DNA of 64,000 nucleotides from UBA4416 sp964541155 (GTDB lineage Bacteria > Bacteroidota > Bacteroidia > B-17B0 > Aurantibacillaceae): assembly GCA_964541155.1 (NCBI GenBank), contig CAZIPC010000004.1, forward strand, positions 62,001-126,000, written 5' to 3'. Both the position numbers and the translations under genes were made by a program. Below are positions 8,696-18,119 of the stretch, one piece after another. How positions within the stretch are numbered: the stretch's first letter is position 1; each line of letters opens with the position of its first letter. A model generated the notes under the pieces. It saw only the letters and a program-made list of their open reading frames with translations. It was not told the DNA's origin and made no database searches.

Positions 8696-9178
8696 TTAAT
8701 GTGCAGTAGGTAATTCACTTGGATTAGCACTTGTTGGGACAATTATATCTGCTTTGATATAGATAATTCTGGTGCTTGGTTCGCAATTAGTAACCAGTGT
8801 AACAGATTTTTCAACAAGTCCTGATTTTCCTTCGCTTGAAAAAACTACATTTACAATTGCTTCTTCATTTGGTAAAATAGGTTTTTTAGGATATTCTGGA
8901 ACTGTGCATCCGCAACTACCATTAGCTGCCGAAATAATTAAGTTAGCATTTCCTGTATTTTTAAATTTAAAAGCATGTGTTACTTTTTCTCCTTGAGTAA
9001 TTCTACCAAAATCATAAGTCTCATTTTCAAATTTTATTTCCGGTAAGTCAGCATTGGTAGTTCCATCTGCAGTTTTTGTATTCATAACATCATTTGTAGA
9101 TATTTCTTTACTTTGGTTACTACAAGAATTCGTGAAAAGTAAAATGAATACTATTGCTATATTATAAATTGACTTCAT
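8696..9178 (-). CDS. DUF1573 lipoprotein
   Basis: A lipoprotein with one DUF1573 domain, an immunoglobulin-like fold common in Bacteroidota envelopes. The ATG at 9178 is preferred over an in-frame TTG at 9199 because it gives a compact signal (MKSIYNIAIVFILLF) ending at the lipobox TNSCSN. The mature part has the DUF1573 core: TYDFGRITQGEKVTHAFKFKN, the NGSCGCTVPEYPK segment with a CxC pair, and NVVFSSEGKSGLVEKSVTL. The function is unknown. It lies between pabA and yajC in the same direction. Confidence 0.85.
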   Translation of the reverse strand: MKSIYNIAIVFILLFTNSCSNQSKEISTNDVMNTKTADGTTNADLPEIKFENETYDFGRITQGEKVTHAFKFKNTGNANLIISAANGSCGCTVPEYPKKPILPNEEAIVNVVFSSEGKSGLVEKSVTLVTNCEPSTRIIYIKADIIVPTSANPSELPTAH

Positions 9179-9271
9179 ATTTAATTTTATTGATAACAAA
9201 TGTATGATTTTATACTGTTTTTACGATAGTTTTTTATTTTAAAAATCTACTTTTTTGATTAAAAAAATAAA

Positions 9272-9838
9272 TTAAGTTTCTAGCCAATTTTTAATTATTC
9301 TTTCTCCAAATTCAGATAATACAGATTCTGGATGAAATTGAACACCTCTAACATCATCATTTTTGTGTTTTAAAGACATAATATGATTTTCTGAATCTAT
9401 AGATGTTATGATTAATGAATCAGGTAAGCTTTGTTTGTTTATAACCCAAGAGTGATAGCGCCCAACAGAAAATTGATTTGGACAATTTTCAAATAATATA
9501 TCTTGATTTATAATATGAATTGGAGTTGTTTGTCCATGCACCACTGTATTTAAATTTTCAAGCTGAGCTCCGTAATTTTCACCAATTGCTTGCATTCCCA
9601 GGCAAACCCCTAATATACTTTTAGTAGATTTGTATTTTGTCAATAATTCAGGCATTATGCCTGCATCTTTTGGTAAACCTGGACCAGGAGATAATAATAT
9701 TTTGTTATACTTAGAAACTTCTTCAACAGAAATTTTATCATTTCTAACTACGTCAAAAGATATATTACTTACTTTTTCAATTAAATGAACTAAATTGTAA
9801 GTAAAGCTGTCATAATTATCTAATACTAATAATTTCAA
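9272..9838 (-). CDS. pabA: Aminodeoxychorismate/anthranilate synthase glutamine amidotransferase subunit
   Basis: The class I glutamine amidotransferase subunit that supplies ammonia to PabB or TrpE. The 188-residue protein starts LLVLDNYDSFTYNL, has the oxyanion motif LLSPGPGLPKDAG, the catalytic cysteine in GVCLGMQA, and the catalytic His-Glu in VQFHPESVLSE. The start codon is TTG at 9838; no ATG is available nearby and this start gives the full standard N-terminus. No trp or fol genes are adjacent, so PabA versus TrpG cannot be decided. A stand-alone gene often serves both pathways, and the symbol is provisional. Confidence 0.85.
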   Translation of the reverse strand: MKLLVLDNYDSFTYNLVHLIEKVSNISFDVVRNDKISVEEVSKYNKILLSPGPGLPKDAGIMPELLTKYKSTKSILGVCLGMQAIGENYGAQLENLNTVVHGQTTPIHIINQDILFENCPNQFSVGRYHSWVINKQSLPDSLIITSIDSENHIMSLKHKNDDVRGVQFHPESVLSEFGERIIKNWLET

Positions 9839-9918
9839 ATTGGATAAATTGATAGTTATAAATTAAAAATTAGTAATTTAATTTTTAAGTAACCATGTTT
9901 TAATTAAAAAAAAAGCTT

Positions 9919-10860
9919 TTAATTTCCTTCCATTAAACCTCTACCAGTTTTTTGAATTTTATTATCACGTTTTAAATCAGCAATAATTTTATCTAAAATA
10001 CCATTTATAAATACTTTACTATTTGGAGTGCTATATTCTTTAGATATATCTATATATTCGTTTAAAGATACTTTAATAGGAACGTTACTAACGTGTAAAA
10101 ATTCTGCTAATGCCATTTTCATTAATAAAATATCCATGGCAGCTATTCTATCTAATTCCCAGTTCTTAGTTTTTTCTTCAATAAGTTTTTCGTATTCTTT
10201 GTTCCCAGCTATCGTTTTTCTAAATAAAGTTGATATAAATTGCATATCATCCTCTGCATCTTTGTATAAAGGTAGTAAGGCTAATTTACCAGTAAAATTA
10301 TCAACGGTTCTTGATGCCATTGTAAATGCACCAAATGTGTCATCTGCCCAGTGTATATTTTTTTCTTCAAAAATATAGTTAAGTAATTCGTGATTATATA
10401 AAAATTCAGTAATTAACCAATTTAAAAAATCTTTATCTTCTTTAGCTCCAGAATTAGATGCATTCATGTAAGATTTATACTCTTCTGTGTTTTTTAGTTC
10501 AGTATAAAGTTTTCTAACAATATCAAAATCATTTTGCCATGAAATTTTTCGGTTAGAAACTTCTTTTTTAAGTTCTTTACTTTGACTTAATGACACTAAA
10601 AAGATGTTGTTCATGAAACGCATATTAGGATTTAAATCCTCTTTACTAGGCAAGCGTTTATTTTTATTTTCTTCGGATACTAGTAAGGCAGTGTGATGTA
10701 TGTCGGTAAGAAGAACCAATACATAGATGTATAAGTCATAAATTTTATCTAAACTTTTAAATAATTCTTTTTCGTAAAAAACAATATCAGGTTTATCTTG
10801 TTGGAAAAAAGAGTACAATGTTTGCATTGTTTTTATTCGAAGGTAGCGTCTGTTTAGCAT
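9919..10860 (-). CDS. nusB: Transcription antitermination factor NusB, long Bacteroidota form
   Basis: NusB binds boxA RNA with NusE for rRNA antitermination. The N-terminus MLNRRYLRIKTMQTLYSFFQ is typical. The C-terminal part (about 215-300) holds the conserved helices: NWELDRIAAMDILLMKMALAEFL, then PIKVSLNEYIDISKEYS and the KVFINGILDKI motif. The protein is 313 residues against about 140 in E. coli. The extra length is an insertion of roughly 150 residues in the middle, which is usual in Bacteroidota. The ATG at 10860 is well supported. It opens the minus-strand series running to coaE. Confidence 0.9.
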   Translation of the reverse strand: MLNRRYLRIKTMQTLYSFFQQDKPDIVFYEKELFKSLDKIYDLYIYVLVLLTDIHHTALLVSEENKNKRLPSKEDLNPNMRFMNNIFLVSLSQSKELKKEVSNRKISWQNDFDIVRKLYTELKNTEEYKSYMNASNSGAKEDKDFLNWLITEFLYNHELLNYIFEEKNIHWADDTFGAFTMASRTVDNFTGKLALLPLYKDAEDDMQFISTLFRKTIAGNKEYEKLIEEKTKNWELDRIAAMDILLMKMALAEFLHVSNVPIKVSLNEYIDISKEYSTPNSKVFINGILDKIIADLKRDNKIQKTGRGLMEGN

Positions 10861-11005
10861 AAAGAACGAACTTTAGTTATATGGTTTAGTTTAATTTTTG
10901 TTATTGCATTTAAATTAGGGCACTAATTTATGATTTTTATATGTAAAATAATAGTTTAATATCAATTAGAATAAAAAATCTTCATTAAATTCGAGTTTTC
11001 ATATT

Positions 11006-12130
11006 ATGAAGCAACTTCTAATTATATTTTTTTTATTACCGATTCTGTCGTTTTCTCAACAAAATATGACTGGGACTAAGAATTATTATATAAAAGTAGC
11101 CCCTACATATGGTTTTATTTATGAGCATAGAAGTACTATTGGAAACTTAGTAAAAGGTTATATACCAGGAATTGAGTTGGATTTTGTGAAGCCAACTACC
11201 GGAACTAAGCGCTGGCACAGAGAAAACAATTTTCCAGAAGTAGGATTATCATTTAATTTTATTGATTTTGCAAACCCTAAACAACTGGGTTATTGTTATG
11301 CGCTTTCTCCTTTTGTTGAAATTCCATTAAATAAAAAACAACGTGCTTCAAGACCAGTATTACGAGTATGTTGGGGTGTTTCTTATCTTACTAAAAAATT
11401 TAATATTGAATCTAATCCTAAAAACATTGCCATTGCTAGTCATTGGAATACTTATGTGCAATGGAAAATGTTATGGCATTTAAATATAAATAACAAATTA
11501 AGATTAGAACCTGGCTTATCTTTTGCTCATGCTTCTAATGGTAGATCTCAAGTTCCAAATTTAGGATTAAATGTTGTATCGTTTAATTTAGGAATTAACT
11601 ATAAAATTAATGGAGAAGTTTTGAAATCTGATTTAAAAGATTCATCGTTGGTTTGGCCTAGTAAGCACGAAATTTTAATATGGGATGCTGCTGGTTTTAA
11701 TGAACATGAACCTCCTGGAGGTCCAAAATATTTTACAAATACATTTGGGGCTAATTACTATTATAATGTAAGAAATACACACAAATGGGGTGGAGGAATT
11801 GATGTTTGTTATGATACACAGAATGAATACCATTTACAAACATCAGGACATCCAGCTAATAGTTGGACAGATATTTTACAATTAGGTGTAAAAGCATGTT
11901 ATGCTTATAATATAGGCAGAGTAAGTTTGCCTATTGAAATGGGATACTATGCAATATCAAAGCCTAAAGAAGATGGTCCTATTTTTCATAGATTAGGTAT
12001 AAGATATTTTTGTAAAAATGGACTAATGTTTAATTTTAGTTTAAAGTCACATTGGGCAGTTGCTGCACATTTTGACTATGGTATTGGATATAGATTTAGC
12101 TTAAAGAAAAAAAAATCAAATGAATTATAA
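11006..12130 (+). CDS. PagL-like lipid A deacylase / acyloxyacyl hydrolase family outer-membrane protein
   Basis: A 374-residue outer-membrane beta-barrel candidate with a signal peptide (about 1-18, ending SFSQQ). The PagL signature occurs as SFAHASNGRSQVPNLGLN, containing the His-x-Ser-Asn-Gly arrangement that carries the catalytic His and Ser in PagL. It is followed by a barrel strand, VSFNLGINYKI. Members remove the 3-O-acyl chain from lipid A. The protein is about twice the length of proteobacterial PagL and has an additional strand-rich C-terminal half, which may form more strands or a second domain. It overlaps the following lipoprotein gene by 11 bases. Confidence 0.7.
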   Translation: MKQLLIIFFLLPILSFSQQNMTGTKNYYIKVAPTYGFIYEHRSTIGNLVKGYIPGIELDFVKPTTGTKRWHRENNFPEVGLSFNFIDFANPKQLGYCYALSPFVEIPLNKKQRASRPVLRVCWGVSYLTKKFNIESNPKNIAIASHWNTYVQWKMLWHLNINNKLRLEPGLSFAHASNGRSQVPNLGLNVVSFNLGINYKINGEVLKSDLKDSSLVWPSKHEILIWDAAGFNEHEPPGGPKYFTNTFGANYYYNVRNTHKWGGGIDVCYDTQNEYHLQTSGHPANSWTDILQLGVKACYAYNIGRVSLPIEMGYYAISKPKEDGPIFHRLGIRYFCKNGLMFNFSLKSHWAVAAHFDYGIGYRFSLKKKKSNEL

Positions 12131-12857
12131 ATTTGTGATTAGCATTTGTTGGGTATTTGTTTTTACATCCTGTAAAAGAGAAAATATGTGCGATTGTGTT
12201 AAATCAAACGGAAAAACCAATACTATTTTTCATGATGTAAAAAATTTTAATTGTATTTATTTACTTGATAAGATGGATTTGTATTTAACACAAGGTTCTG
12301 AATTTGAAGTAAAAGTAGAAGCTGGTGCTAATTTACAACATTTAATAAAAGTTGAATTAGATGGCGAAACATTAAAAGTAGTAAATAATAATCGTTGTAA
12401 TTGGGTAAGGGGTTATAAACATACTATTAAAGTTTATATAACGGCTCCTTATTTTAAATATATAAAACACGGCGGTTTAGGAACTATAACAACTTTAAAT
12501 ACGATTTCTCAAGATCAAATTTCAGTAAGAAATGAAAATTCAGGAGATTTGAAATTGAATTTAAATGTAGGAACAGTATTAACTAGTTCTCATGGTAATG
12601 GCGACACTTATTTAACAGGAATTACAGATAGATTAGAGAGTGATTATACTGGAACAAATTTTTTATTCGCGTCAGATTTAACAATTACCAATTACGCATA
12701 CCTTCATAGTGTATCTCTTGGAAATGCCTATATTAAGGCACCTGAAAACGGATTAATGGATATTGTTATTGATAAAACAGGAAATATATATTATTCGGGT
12801 AATCCTTCAACTATTCATTTAACTCAAAATGATAAGGGAGCTCTAATAAAACAATAG
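12120..12857 (+). CDS. DUF2807 (GIN-domain) lipoprotein
   Basis: A 245-residue predicted lipoprotein: the hydrophobic leader ends at VFTSCKRE with the lipobox cysteine near residue 18, followed by a second CDC cluster. The rest is a right-handed beta-helix-like region of the DUF2807 type, with FHDVKNFNCIYLLDKMDLYLTQGSEFEVKVEAG matching the family's opening and later repeats in GNGDTYLTG and TGNIYYSG. Such proteins are often called putative adhesins, but the function is not established. Its ATG lies inside the end of the PagL-like gene, so the two are co-translated. Confidence 0.78.
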   Translation: MNYKFVISICWVFVFTSCKRENMCDCVKSNGKTNTIFHDVKNFNCIYLLDKMDLYLTQGSEFEVKVEAGANLQHLIKVELDGETLKVVNNNRCNWVRGYKHTIKVYITAPYFKYIKHGGLGTITTLNTISQDQISVRNENSGDLKLNLNVGTVLTSSHGNGDTYLTGITDRLESDYTGTNFLFASDLTITNYAYLHSVSLGNAYIKAPENGLMDIVIDKTGNIYYSGNPSTIHLTQNDKGALIKQ

Positions 12858-12868
12858 TAATCTTAACA

Positions 12869-14167
12869 ATGATCTTAAATAAAATTACATATGCTATATT
12901 CTGTTTTTTATTTGTGCTAAAAGCCATCTCTCAGGATGATTATGTAAATGATAATCAAATGAGGTATGAAGATTGGACTTATAAAACAACTATAAACACT
13001 GTTCAGCTACACGAATCTACATTTGAAGCAAATCCAGCGATTTTACAATTTAACTCAGCTGAACAATTAGAATTAAGTTTTGATGATTTAGAAGCGGATA
13101 AAAAAAGTTATTCTATTAGTTTTGTGCATTGTAATGCTAATTGGGAACCATCAGATTTAGTGAGTTCTGAGTATATGGTAGGTTTTTATGAAGCTAATAT
13201 TTTAAATTATGATTTTTCGGTTAATACCATTCAAAAGTATACTCATTACTCCATTTTATTTCCACAAAGTAATATGCAGTTTTCTAAAACAGGAAATTAT
13301 ATCGTATATGTTTATCAAGACAATGATAAAACTAAGCTGATAGCAACCAAACGTTTTATGATATATGAAAATAAAGTTACCGTTACGGCTAATATACGCC
13401 AGGTTATTGGAAATGATGAACAGTTTGAAAAACAACATATTGATTTTAATATTATTAATAGTCAATATGAATTAACTAATCCATACGTGGATATGAAAGT
13501 TATTATTAGTCAAAATAACAGATGGGATAATACAGTTAATACAATTAAACCCACATTTGTAGAGCCTCGACAGTTAACATATTCTCTAGATGATAAATCA
13601 ACATTTAATGGTGGAAATGAATTTCGTTATTTTGATACTCGATCATTAAGAACTTATACAGAAAGAGTAAATACTATTTATAGAGATAGTATGTATAATT
13701 ACCATATTGAATTAAAAAATGATGAATTAAGAACATATAAAAATTATAGTTTTTACAATGATTTAAACGGAGGTTTTTTAATTAAAAATAGAGATATGGT
13801 TGGTAATGCTGATACAGAAGCTGATTACGCATGGGTTCATTTTTTCCTTCCATATGATAATGCCCAGGGCGCAGGAAATTTTTATGTACTAGGAAAATTA
13901 ACAGAGTGGAAACTAAATAAAACGAATCGTATGACTTATAATTATAAAAAATTAGGCTACGAATGCGATTTATATATTAAACAAGGATATTATAATTATA
14001 CTTATGTATATTTAAAAGATGATAAAAAGGGAGGGGATGAAACGCTAACAGAAGGTAATCATTGGGAAACTGAAAATGATTATGCGATATATGTCTATCA
14101 TCGTCAGCGAGGAACCTATTATGATCAGCTAGTAGCAGTAAAAAGATTTAATTCGCTTAGAAAATAA
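12869..14167 (+). CDS. Type IX secretion system plug protein (DUF5103)
   Basis: A 432-residue protein with a signal peptide (about 1-21) that matches the DUF5103 family. Family features are YEDWTYKTTINTVQLHESTFEANPAI at the mature N-terminus, YSISFVHCNANWEPSDL, the mid-region VTANIRQVIGNDEQFEKQHI and the C-terminal WVHFFLPYDN...GNFYVLGKLTEW. In Flavobacterium johnsoniae a DUF5103 protein (Plug) closes the periplasmic side of the giant SprA translocon. The substrate cargo is not encoded next to it; one T9SS-sorted protein is seen at the right end of the window. It follows the DUF2807 gene by 11 bases. Confidence 0.85.
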   Translation: MILNKITYAIFCFLFVLKAISQDDYVNDNQMRYEDWTYKTTINTVQLHESTFEANPAILQFNSAEQLELSFDDLEADKKSYSISFVHCNANWEPSDLVSSEYMVGFYEANILNYDFSVNTIQKYTHYSILFPQSNMQFSKTGNYIVYVYQDNDKTKLIATKRFMIYENKVTVTANIRQVIGNDEQFEKQHIDFNIINSQYELTNPYVDMKVIISQNNRWDNTVNTIKPTFVEPRQLTYSLDDKSTFNGGNEFRYFDTRSLRTYTERVNTIYRDSMYNYHIELKNDELRTYKNYSFYNDLNGGFLIKNRDMVGNADTEADYAWVHFFLPYDNAQGAGNFYVLGKLTEWKLNKTNRMTYNYKKLGYECDLYIKQGYYNYTYVYLKDDKKGGDETLTEGNHWETENDYAIYVYHRQRGTYYDQLVAVKRFNSLRK

Positions 14168-14168
14168 A

Positions 14169-15524
14169 TTATAGTACGCCGTACAATAGCCTAGCAACTA
14201 AAAAGTAGATTGATATTCCAATTATATCATTAAGAGTTGTTACAAATGGGCCAGTTGCAAGAGCTGGATTTATTTTAAAACGATTCATCATTAATGGAAC
14301 AAATGTTCCTAAAAATGAGGCACATAAAATAACAGTGAATAATGCTAAACTCACAGTTCCTGCAAGAGCTAGCGATTCGCTAATTAATAAATTATAGCCT
14401 AAAATAAGTAAGGAACAAATAAGCCCATTAACCAATCCAACAGCTAATTCTTTTAGTAATTTAGGAGCTATTTTATCAACAATTAATGTGTTATTAGCTA
14501 ATCCTTGAACAATAATGGCAGATGATTGAACGCCAACATTTCCACCAGTAGCACCAATTAATGGGATAAAAAAGGCCATTTCGGGTCGTATTTGAATTTG
14601 CGCTTCGTAACTCCCAATAATTCTTGAGCCAACAATACCGCCACACATACCTACTAACAACCATGGAATACGAGCTCTTGATAAACGCCATAAACTGTCA
14701 TTACTATCAACATCATCTGTAATACCACTCATTAACTGAATGTCTTTTTCAGCTTCTTCTCTCATTACATCAACTACGTCATCAATCGTAATTCTACCAA
14801 CTAATCTTCCTAATTGATCTATAACAGGTAAAACAACTAAATCATATTTTCTAATTAATTCTGCAACCTCTTCACTTGATGTTGATGTTTTAACAGAAAT
14901 AACATCTCCATCATAAATTTCTTTTATGAGTGCAAGTGGATGAGAAATAATTAATTTTTTAAGAGAAAGCATTCCAATAAGTTTTTCATTGTCATCTACC
15001 ACATAAACGGCATATAATACATCAACACTTTCTGTTTGTTTTCTAATCTCATCAATACAAGCACTTACCGTTTCATGAGCATGAACACTTACTAATTCTT
15101 TTGCCATTAAAGAGCCTGCAGTGCCTTCTTCAAAACTCATTAAGTCAGCAATATCGCTAGCTTGTTCAATATCTTCTAGTTGAGAGAGTACTTCATCTTG
15201 AATTTCTTCGGGTAATTCATTAATAACATCGGCTGCATCATCTGAGTCCATGTTATCTAATTGTTCTGCAATTTCTTTAGTAGAAAACGTAGCCAGTAAT
15301 GCCTCTCGTTTTTCTTCTTCCATTTCTAGTAATACATCTGATGACAATTCTTCATCAATTTGATCGTATACATAGATGGATTCTTCTAAATCTAATTGGT
15401 TTAAAATTAAGGCAATATCAACAGCATACAACTCCGAAAGTTGTGCTTTTAAATAGTCATCATTTTTATCAACAATGGCTGCTTTTAATTGATTAAGGTA
15501 TTCTGAGTTTAACTCAAATTGCAT
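14169..15524 (-). CDS. mgtE: Magnesium transporter MgtE
   Basis: A 451-residue MgtE-type Mg2+ channel. In order: the N-terminal superhelical domain (about 1-130; repeats such as LDNMDSDDAADVINELPEE that bind regulatory Mg2+), two CBS domains (about 130-255; DVLYAVYVVDDNEKLIGMLSL and DLVVLPVIDQLGRLVGRITIDDVVDV), and five membrane helices with the pore motif IPLIGATGGNVGVQSSAIIV. Membrane gating by intracellular Mg2+ is known for the family. It converges on the T9SS plug gene with 1 base between the stops. Confidence 0.95.
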   Translation of the reverse strand: MQFELNSEYLNQLKAAIVDKNDDYLKAQLSELYAVDIALILNQLDLEESIYVYDQIDEELSSDVLLEMEEEKREALLATFSTKEIAEQLDNMDSDDAADVINELPEEIQDEVLSQLEDIEQASDIADLMSFEEGTAGSLMAKELVSVHAHETVSACIDEIRKQTESVDVLYAVYVVDDNEKLIGMLSLKKLIISHPLALIKEIYDGDVISVKTSTSSEEVAELIRKYDLVVLPVIDQLGRLVGRITIDDVVDVMREEAEKDIQLMSGITDDVDSNDSLWRLSRARIPWLLVGMCGGIVGSRIIGSYEAQIQIRPEMAFFIPLIGATGGNVGVQSSAIIVQGLANNTLIVDKIAPKLLKELAVGLVNGLICSLLILGYNLLISESLALAGTVSLALFTVILCASFLGTFVPLMMNRFKINPALATGPFVTTLNDIIGISIYFLVARLLYGVL

Positions 15525-15572
15525 CTTCTTAATTTTAAAATGCTAAAATAAGCTTTTTATAGTTGATTTTTG

Positions 15573-16466
15573 TTATGCTTTATTAAACTTTTGTTTAAGA
15601 ATTGCATTTAAAAAGATTGCAAACACTATAATTACAAATCCAATGTAAAAAGTAGAGGATAGATAGTTGTTTTCATGAAATATTAAACTTGCTAAGATAA
15701 TGCCATATACACCTTCTAAATTAACTGTTAAATTTATAGTATATGGTGATAGGTGTTTCATTAAATTTACACTAGCAATAAAAGGGTATACTGTGCAAAC
15801 ACCAGCTAAAAGAGCTATTAAAATGATATCTGATTGATTAATGGTGAAAAAATTGCTTGATAAATTACCATTTAAAAGTAAAAAAATACTCAAGCCAATT
15901 AAAGCCATTGTTAATTCAATAAATGATAACACTGGTGATGAAATGGGTTGTTCTTGGTCTTGAATTAAAATTCCGTTTAAAACGCTAAATACAGATGCTG
16001 TAAAGGCCGCAAAAATACCTAGCAAAATACCTAATCCATATTTTATTTCAACCGAAAATATAAGGCATATAGCACCAATAATAATTAATCCAATAAATAG
16101 TTCATACCAAATAATTTTTCTTTTAAATAATAAAGGTTCTGTAATTGCTGTAAATAATGTACCTGTACTAAATGCCGCCATTGTAACAGATACATTTGAA
16201 ACTTTTATAGCTCCGTAAAAACACAACCAATGGATACAAATAATAAATCCAATAGCACTAAGTTGGAGTAATTTTTTTAGTGAAATAAATAAATTGGCTT
16301 TAATATAAATTAAGTAAAAAGCCATTAAAAAAATAGTTATAGCAATTCTAAACCATACTAACTGTAGAGCATCTGCACTAATACCTTTTCCTAATATAGG
16401 CGACCATCCCCATATAAATACTATAAAGTGTAATAAAAAATGATGTTTATTTAATTCTTTTAGCAC
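15573..16466 (-). CDS. EamA/DMT-family permease
   Basis: A 297-residue inner-membrane protein with about ten hydrophobic segments arranged as two EamA repeats, typical of drug/metabolite transporters. The first repeat begins HFLLHFIVFIWGWSPILGKGIS and the second begins near GILLGIFAAFTASVFSVLNGI. Members export metabolites or amino acids; the substrate cannot be predicted. It lies on the minus strand between the DUF5808 gene and mgtE with short gaps. Confidence 0.85.
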   Translation of the reverse strand: MLKELNKHHFLLHFIVFIWGWSPILGKGISADALQLVWFRIAITIFLMAFYLIYIKANLFISLKKLLQLSAIGFIICIHWLCFYGAIKVSNVSVTMAAFSTGTLFTAITEPLLFKRKIIWYELFIGLIIIGAICLIFSVEIKYGLGILLGIFAAFTASVFSVLNGILIQDQEQPISSPVLSFIELTMALIGLSIFLLLNGNLSSNFFTINQSDIILIALLAGVCTVYPFIASVNLMKHLSPYTINLTVNLEGVYGIILASLIFHENNYLSSTFYIGFVIIVFAIFLNAILKQKFNKA

Positions 16467-16511
16467 GAGTAAAAGTAGCGTTTTGTACTTAGTAATGATA
16501 TTATAAGCATA

Positions 16512-16733
16512 TTACTTTTTAAGTTTTGTTAGTAAGAGGGTAAACGCAATAATAGCAAGTAGTGAGAATATCGAAATTGGATTTGCAAAATTAATAGTCC
16601 AACCAAACATTGGATTTCGTTTAGGAGGAAAAATACGTTTGTCCTTTTTATTAAAATAAAATATTCCAAAAATCCAGTTGTTAGGATCTTTGTGCCATTC
16701 ATCAAGAGTTTCTTTACTTGGTTTATTGCTCAT
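16512..16733 (-). CDS. Small DUF5808-type membrane protein
   Basis: A 73-residue protein with a soluble N-terminal part containing DPNNWIFGIFYFNKKDKRIFPPKR and GWTINFAN, followed by one C-terminal membrane helix (about residues 53-70) and a short basic tail. The NWIFGIFYFNKKDKR motif matches the DUF5808 family as I remember it. The function is unknown. It lies 23 bases after the fahA stop and could be co-transcribed. Confidence 0.65.
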   Translation of the reverse strand: MSNKPSKETLDEWHKDPNNWIFGIFYFNKKDKRIFPPKRNPMFGWTINFANPISIFSLLAIIAFTLLLTKLKK

Positions 16734-16756
16734 AAATGTTGTTTATCACTTTATTA

Positions 16757-18031
16757 TTATAATGCAGGTAATACTTTGGCTCTGCATTCTCCGAAACCAA
16801 TTCTAGTTGTATTATTTTTACAATAGCCTCTTATGATAACAGTGTCATTGTCATTAATAAATTTACGTTCGGTGCCATCATTTAATTTTAAAGGTTTCGT
16901 TCCTTTCCAGCTTAATTCCATCATACTGCCATACTCGTGAGGCTCAGGCCCACTTATAGTACCACTTCCCATCATATCTCCTATGTTTACATTACAGCCA
17001 TTAATAGTATGATGAGCTAATTGTTGTTCCATTGTCCAATACATATATTTGTAATTAGAATTACAAATTATTGTTTCAATGCTGTTTTCTGGTAAAATAG
17101 CTACTTCTAATTTTATATCTACGTTTTTATTTCCTGTATAACTTAAATACGGAAAAACTTTTGGTTCTTGAATATATCCTTCTGTTCTGAAGGGTTCTAA
17201 GGCATCTAGTGTTACAACCCAAGGCGAAATTGTGCTTGCAAAGTTTTTTGATAAAAACGGTCCTAAAGGAATGTATTCCCAAGTTTGAATATCACGCGCA
17301 CTCCAATCATTAAATAAAACCATCCCAAAAATATAATCATCTGCTTTTTCAGTACTAATGCTTTCTCCAAGTTTACTAGATTTTCCAATTATATAAGCTG
17401 TTTCTAATTCAAAGTCAAGTAATTTGCATGGTCCAAAGGTTGGTATTTCGGCATCTGCAGGTTTCATTTGTCCTTTAGGACGATGAAGCGGTGTTCCACT
17501 AACAGTAATACTACTTGCGCGACCATGATATCCTACAGGAATGTATTTCCAGTTAGGCATCAGTGCATTTTTTGGATCGCGAATCATGGTTCCTATATTA
17601 GTTGCATGATCTATACTACTATAAAAATCAGTGTAATCGCCTACTTTTACTGGTAATAACATTTTAATAAGAGATTGGTCTTTAAAAATACGCGAAAAAA
17701 CTTCTTTATTGTTTTGTAATTCGGTATTATTAATGTCTAATAGTTCAGATAATCTATCTCTAACGGCACGAGTTACATCTTTGCCTAATTCTATAAAATC
17801 ATTTAAATAAGCATTATCAAAGACAGATTTGTTGACGTGTAATTGGTTAAAAAAACCATGATTTGCTAGTTCATACAAATCAATAGCATAATTGCCAATA
17901 GCAGAACATACATGATGTTGAGTGTTTGCATCGGAGTAAATGCCAAATGGTAAATTTTGAATTGGAAAATCAGATGATGAATCGACTTTTATCCACGAAG
18001 AAAGAGCAGGATTATTAGCTTTTATAGTCAT
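16757..18031 (-). CDS. fahA: Fumarylacetoacetase
   Basis: FahA hydrolyses 4-fumarylacetoacetate to fumarate and acetoacetate, the last step of tyrosine and phenylalanine degradation. The 424-residue protein has the N-terminal domain (SSDFPIQNLPFGIYS) and the catalytic beta-roll with DYTDFYSSIDHATNIGTMIRDP, PVGYHGRASSITVSG, the metal-binding FELETAYIIG, LFNDWSARDIQTWEY and GDMMGSGTISGPEPHEYG. The metal ligands and general base appear intact. No other tyrosine catabolism gene is adjacent. A TAATTTTG sequence on the minus strand at 18107-18100 could be a -7 element, though the spacing to an upstream TTG is short (15 bases). Confidence 0.96.
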   Translation of the reverse strand: MTIKANNPALSSWIKVDSSSDFPIQNLPFGIYSDANTQHHVCSAIGNYAIDLYELANHGFFNQLHVNKSVFDNAYLNDFIELGKDVTRAVRDRLSELLDINNTELQNNKEVFSRIFKDQSLIKMLLPVKVGDYTDFYSSIDHATNIGTMIRDPKNALMPNWKYIPVGYHGRASSITVSGTPLHRPKGQMKPADAEIPTFGPCKLLDFELETAYIIGKSSKLGESISTEKADDYIFGMVLFNDWSARDIQTWEYIPLGPFLSKNFASTISPWVVTLDALEPFRTEGYIQEPKVFPYLSYTGNKNVDIKLEVAILPENSIETIICNSNYKYMYWTMEQQLAHHTINGCNVNIGDMMGSGTISGPEPHEYGSMMELSWKGTKPLKLNDGTERKFINDNDTVIIRGYCKNNTTRIGFGECRAKVLPAL

Positions 18032-18119
18032 AATAGAGTATAGTTATAGTAATACTGTTTTATTATTAGTTTTTTAATTTTAGTGAAATATATAAACAGC
18101 AAAATTATATATTTACAGC

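Noticed and set aside
9179..9199. TTG start at 9199 for the DUF1573 lipoprotein
   Set aside because: The ATG at 9178 gives a compact lipoprotein signal; the same reasoning moved the starts of the 32267 PAP2 and 27163 SDR genes to ATG codons.
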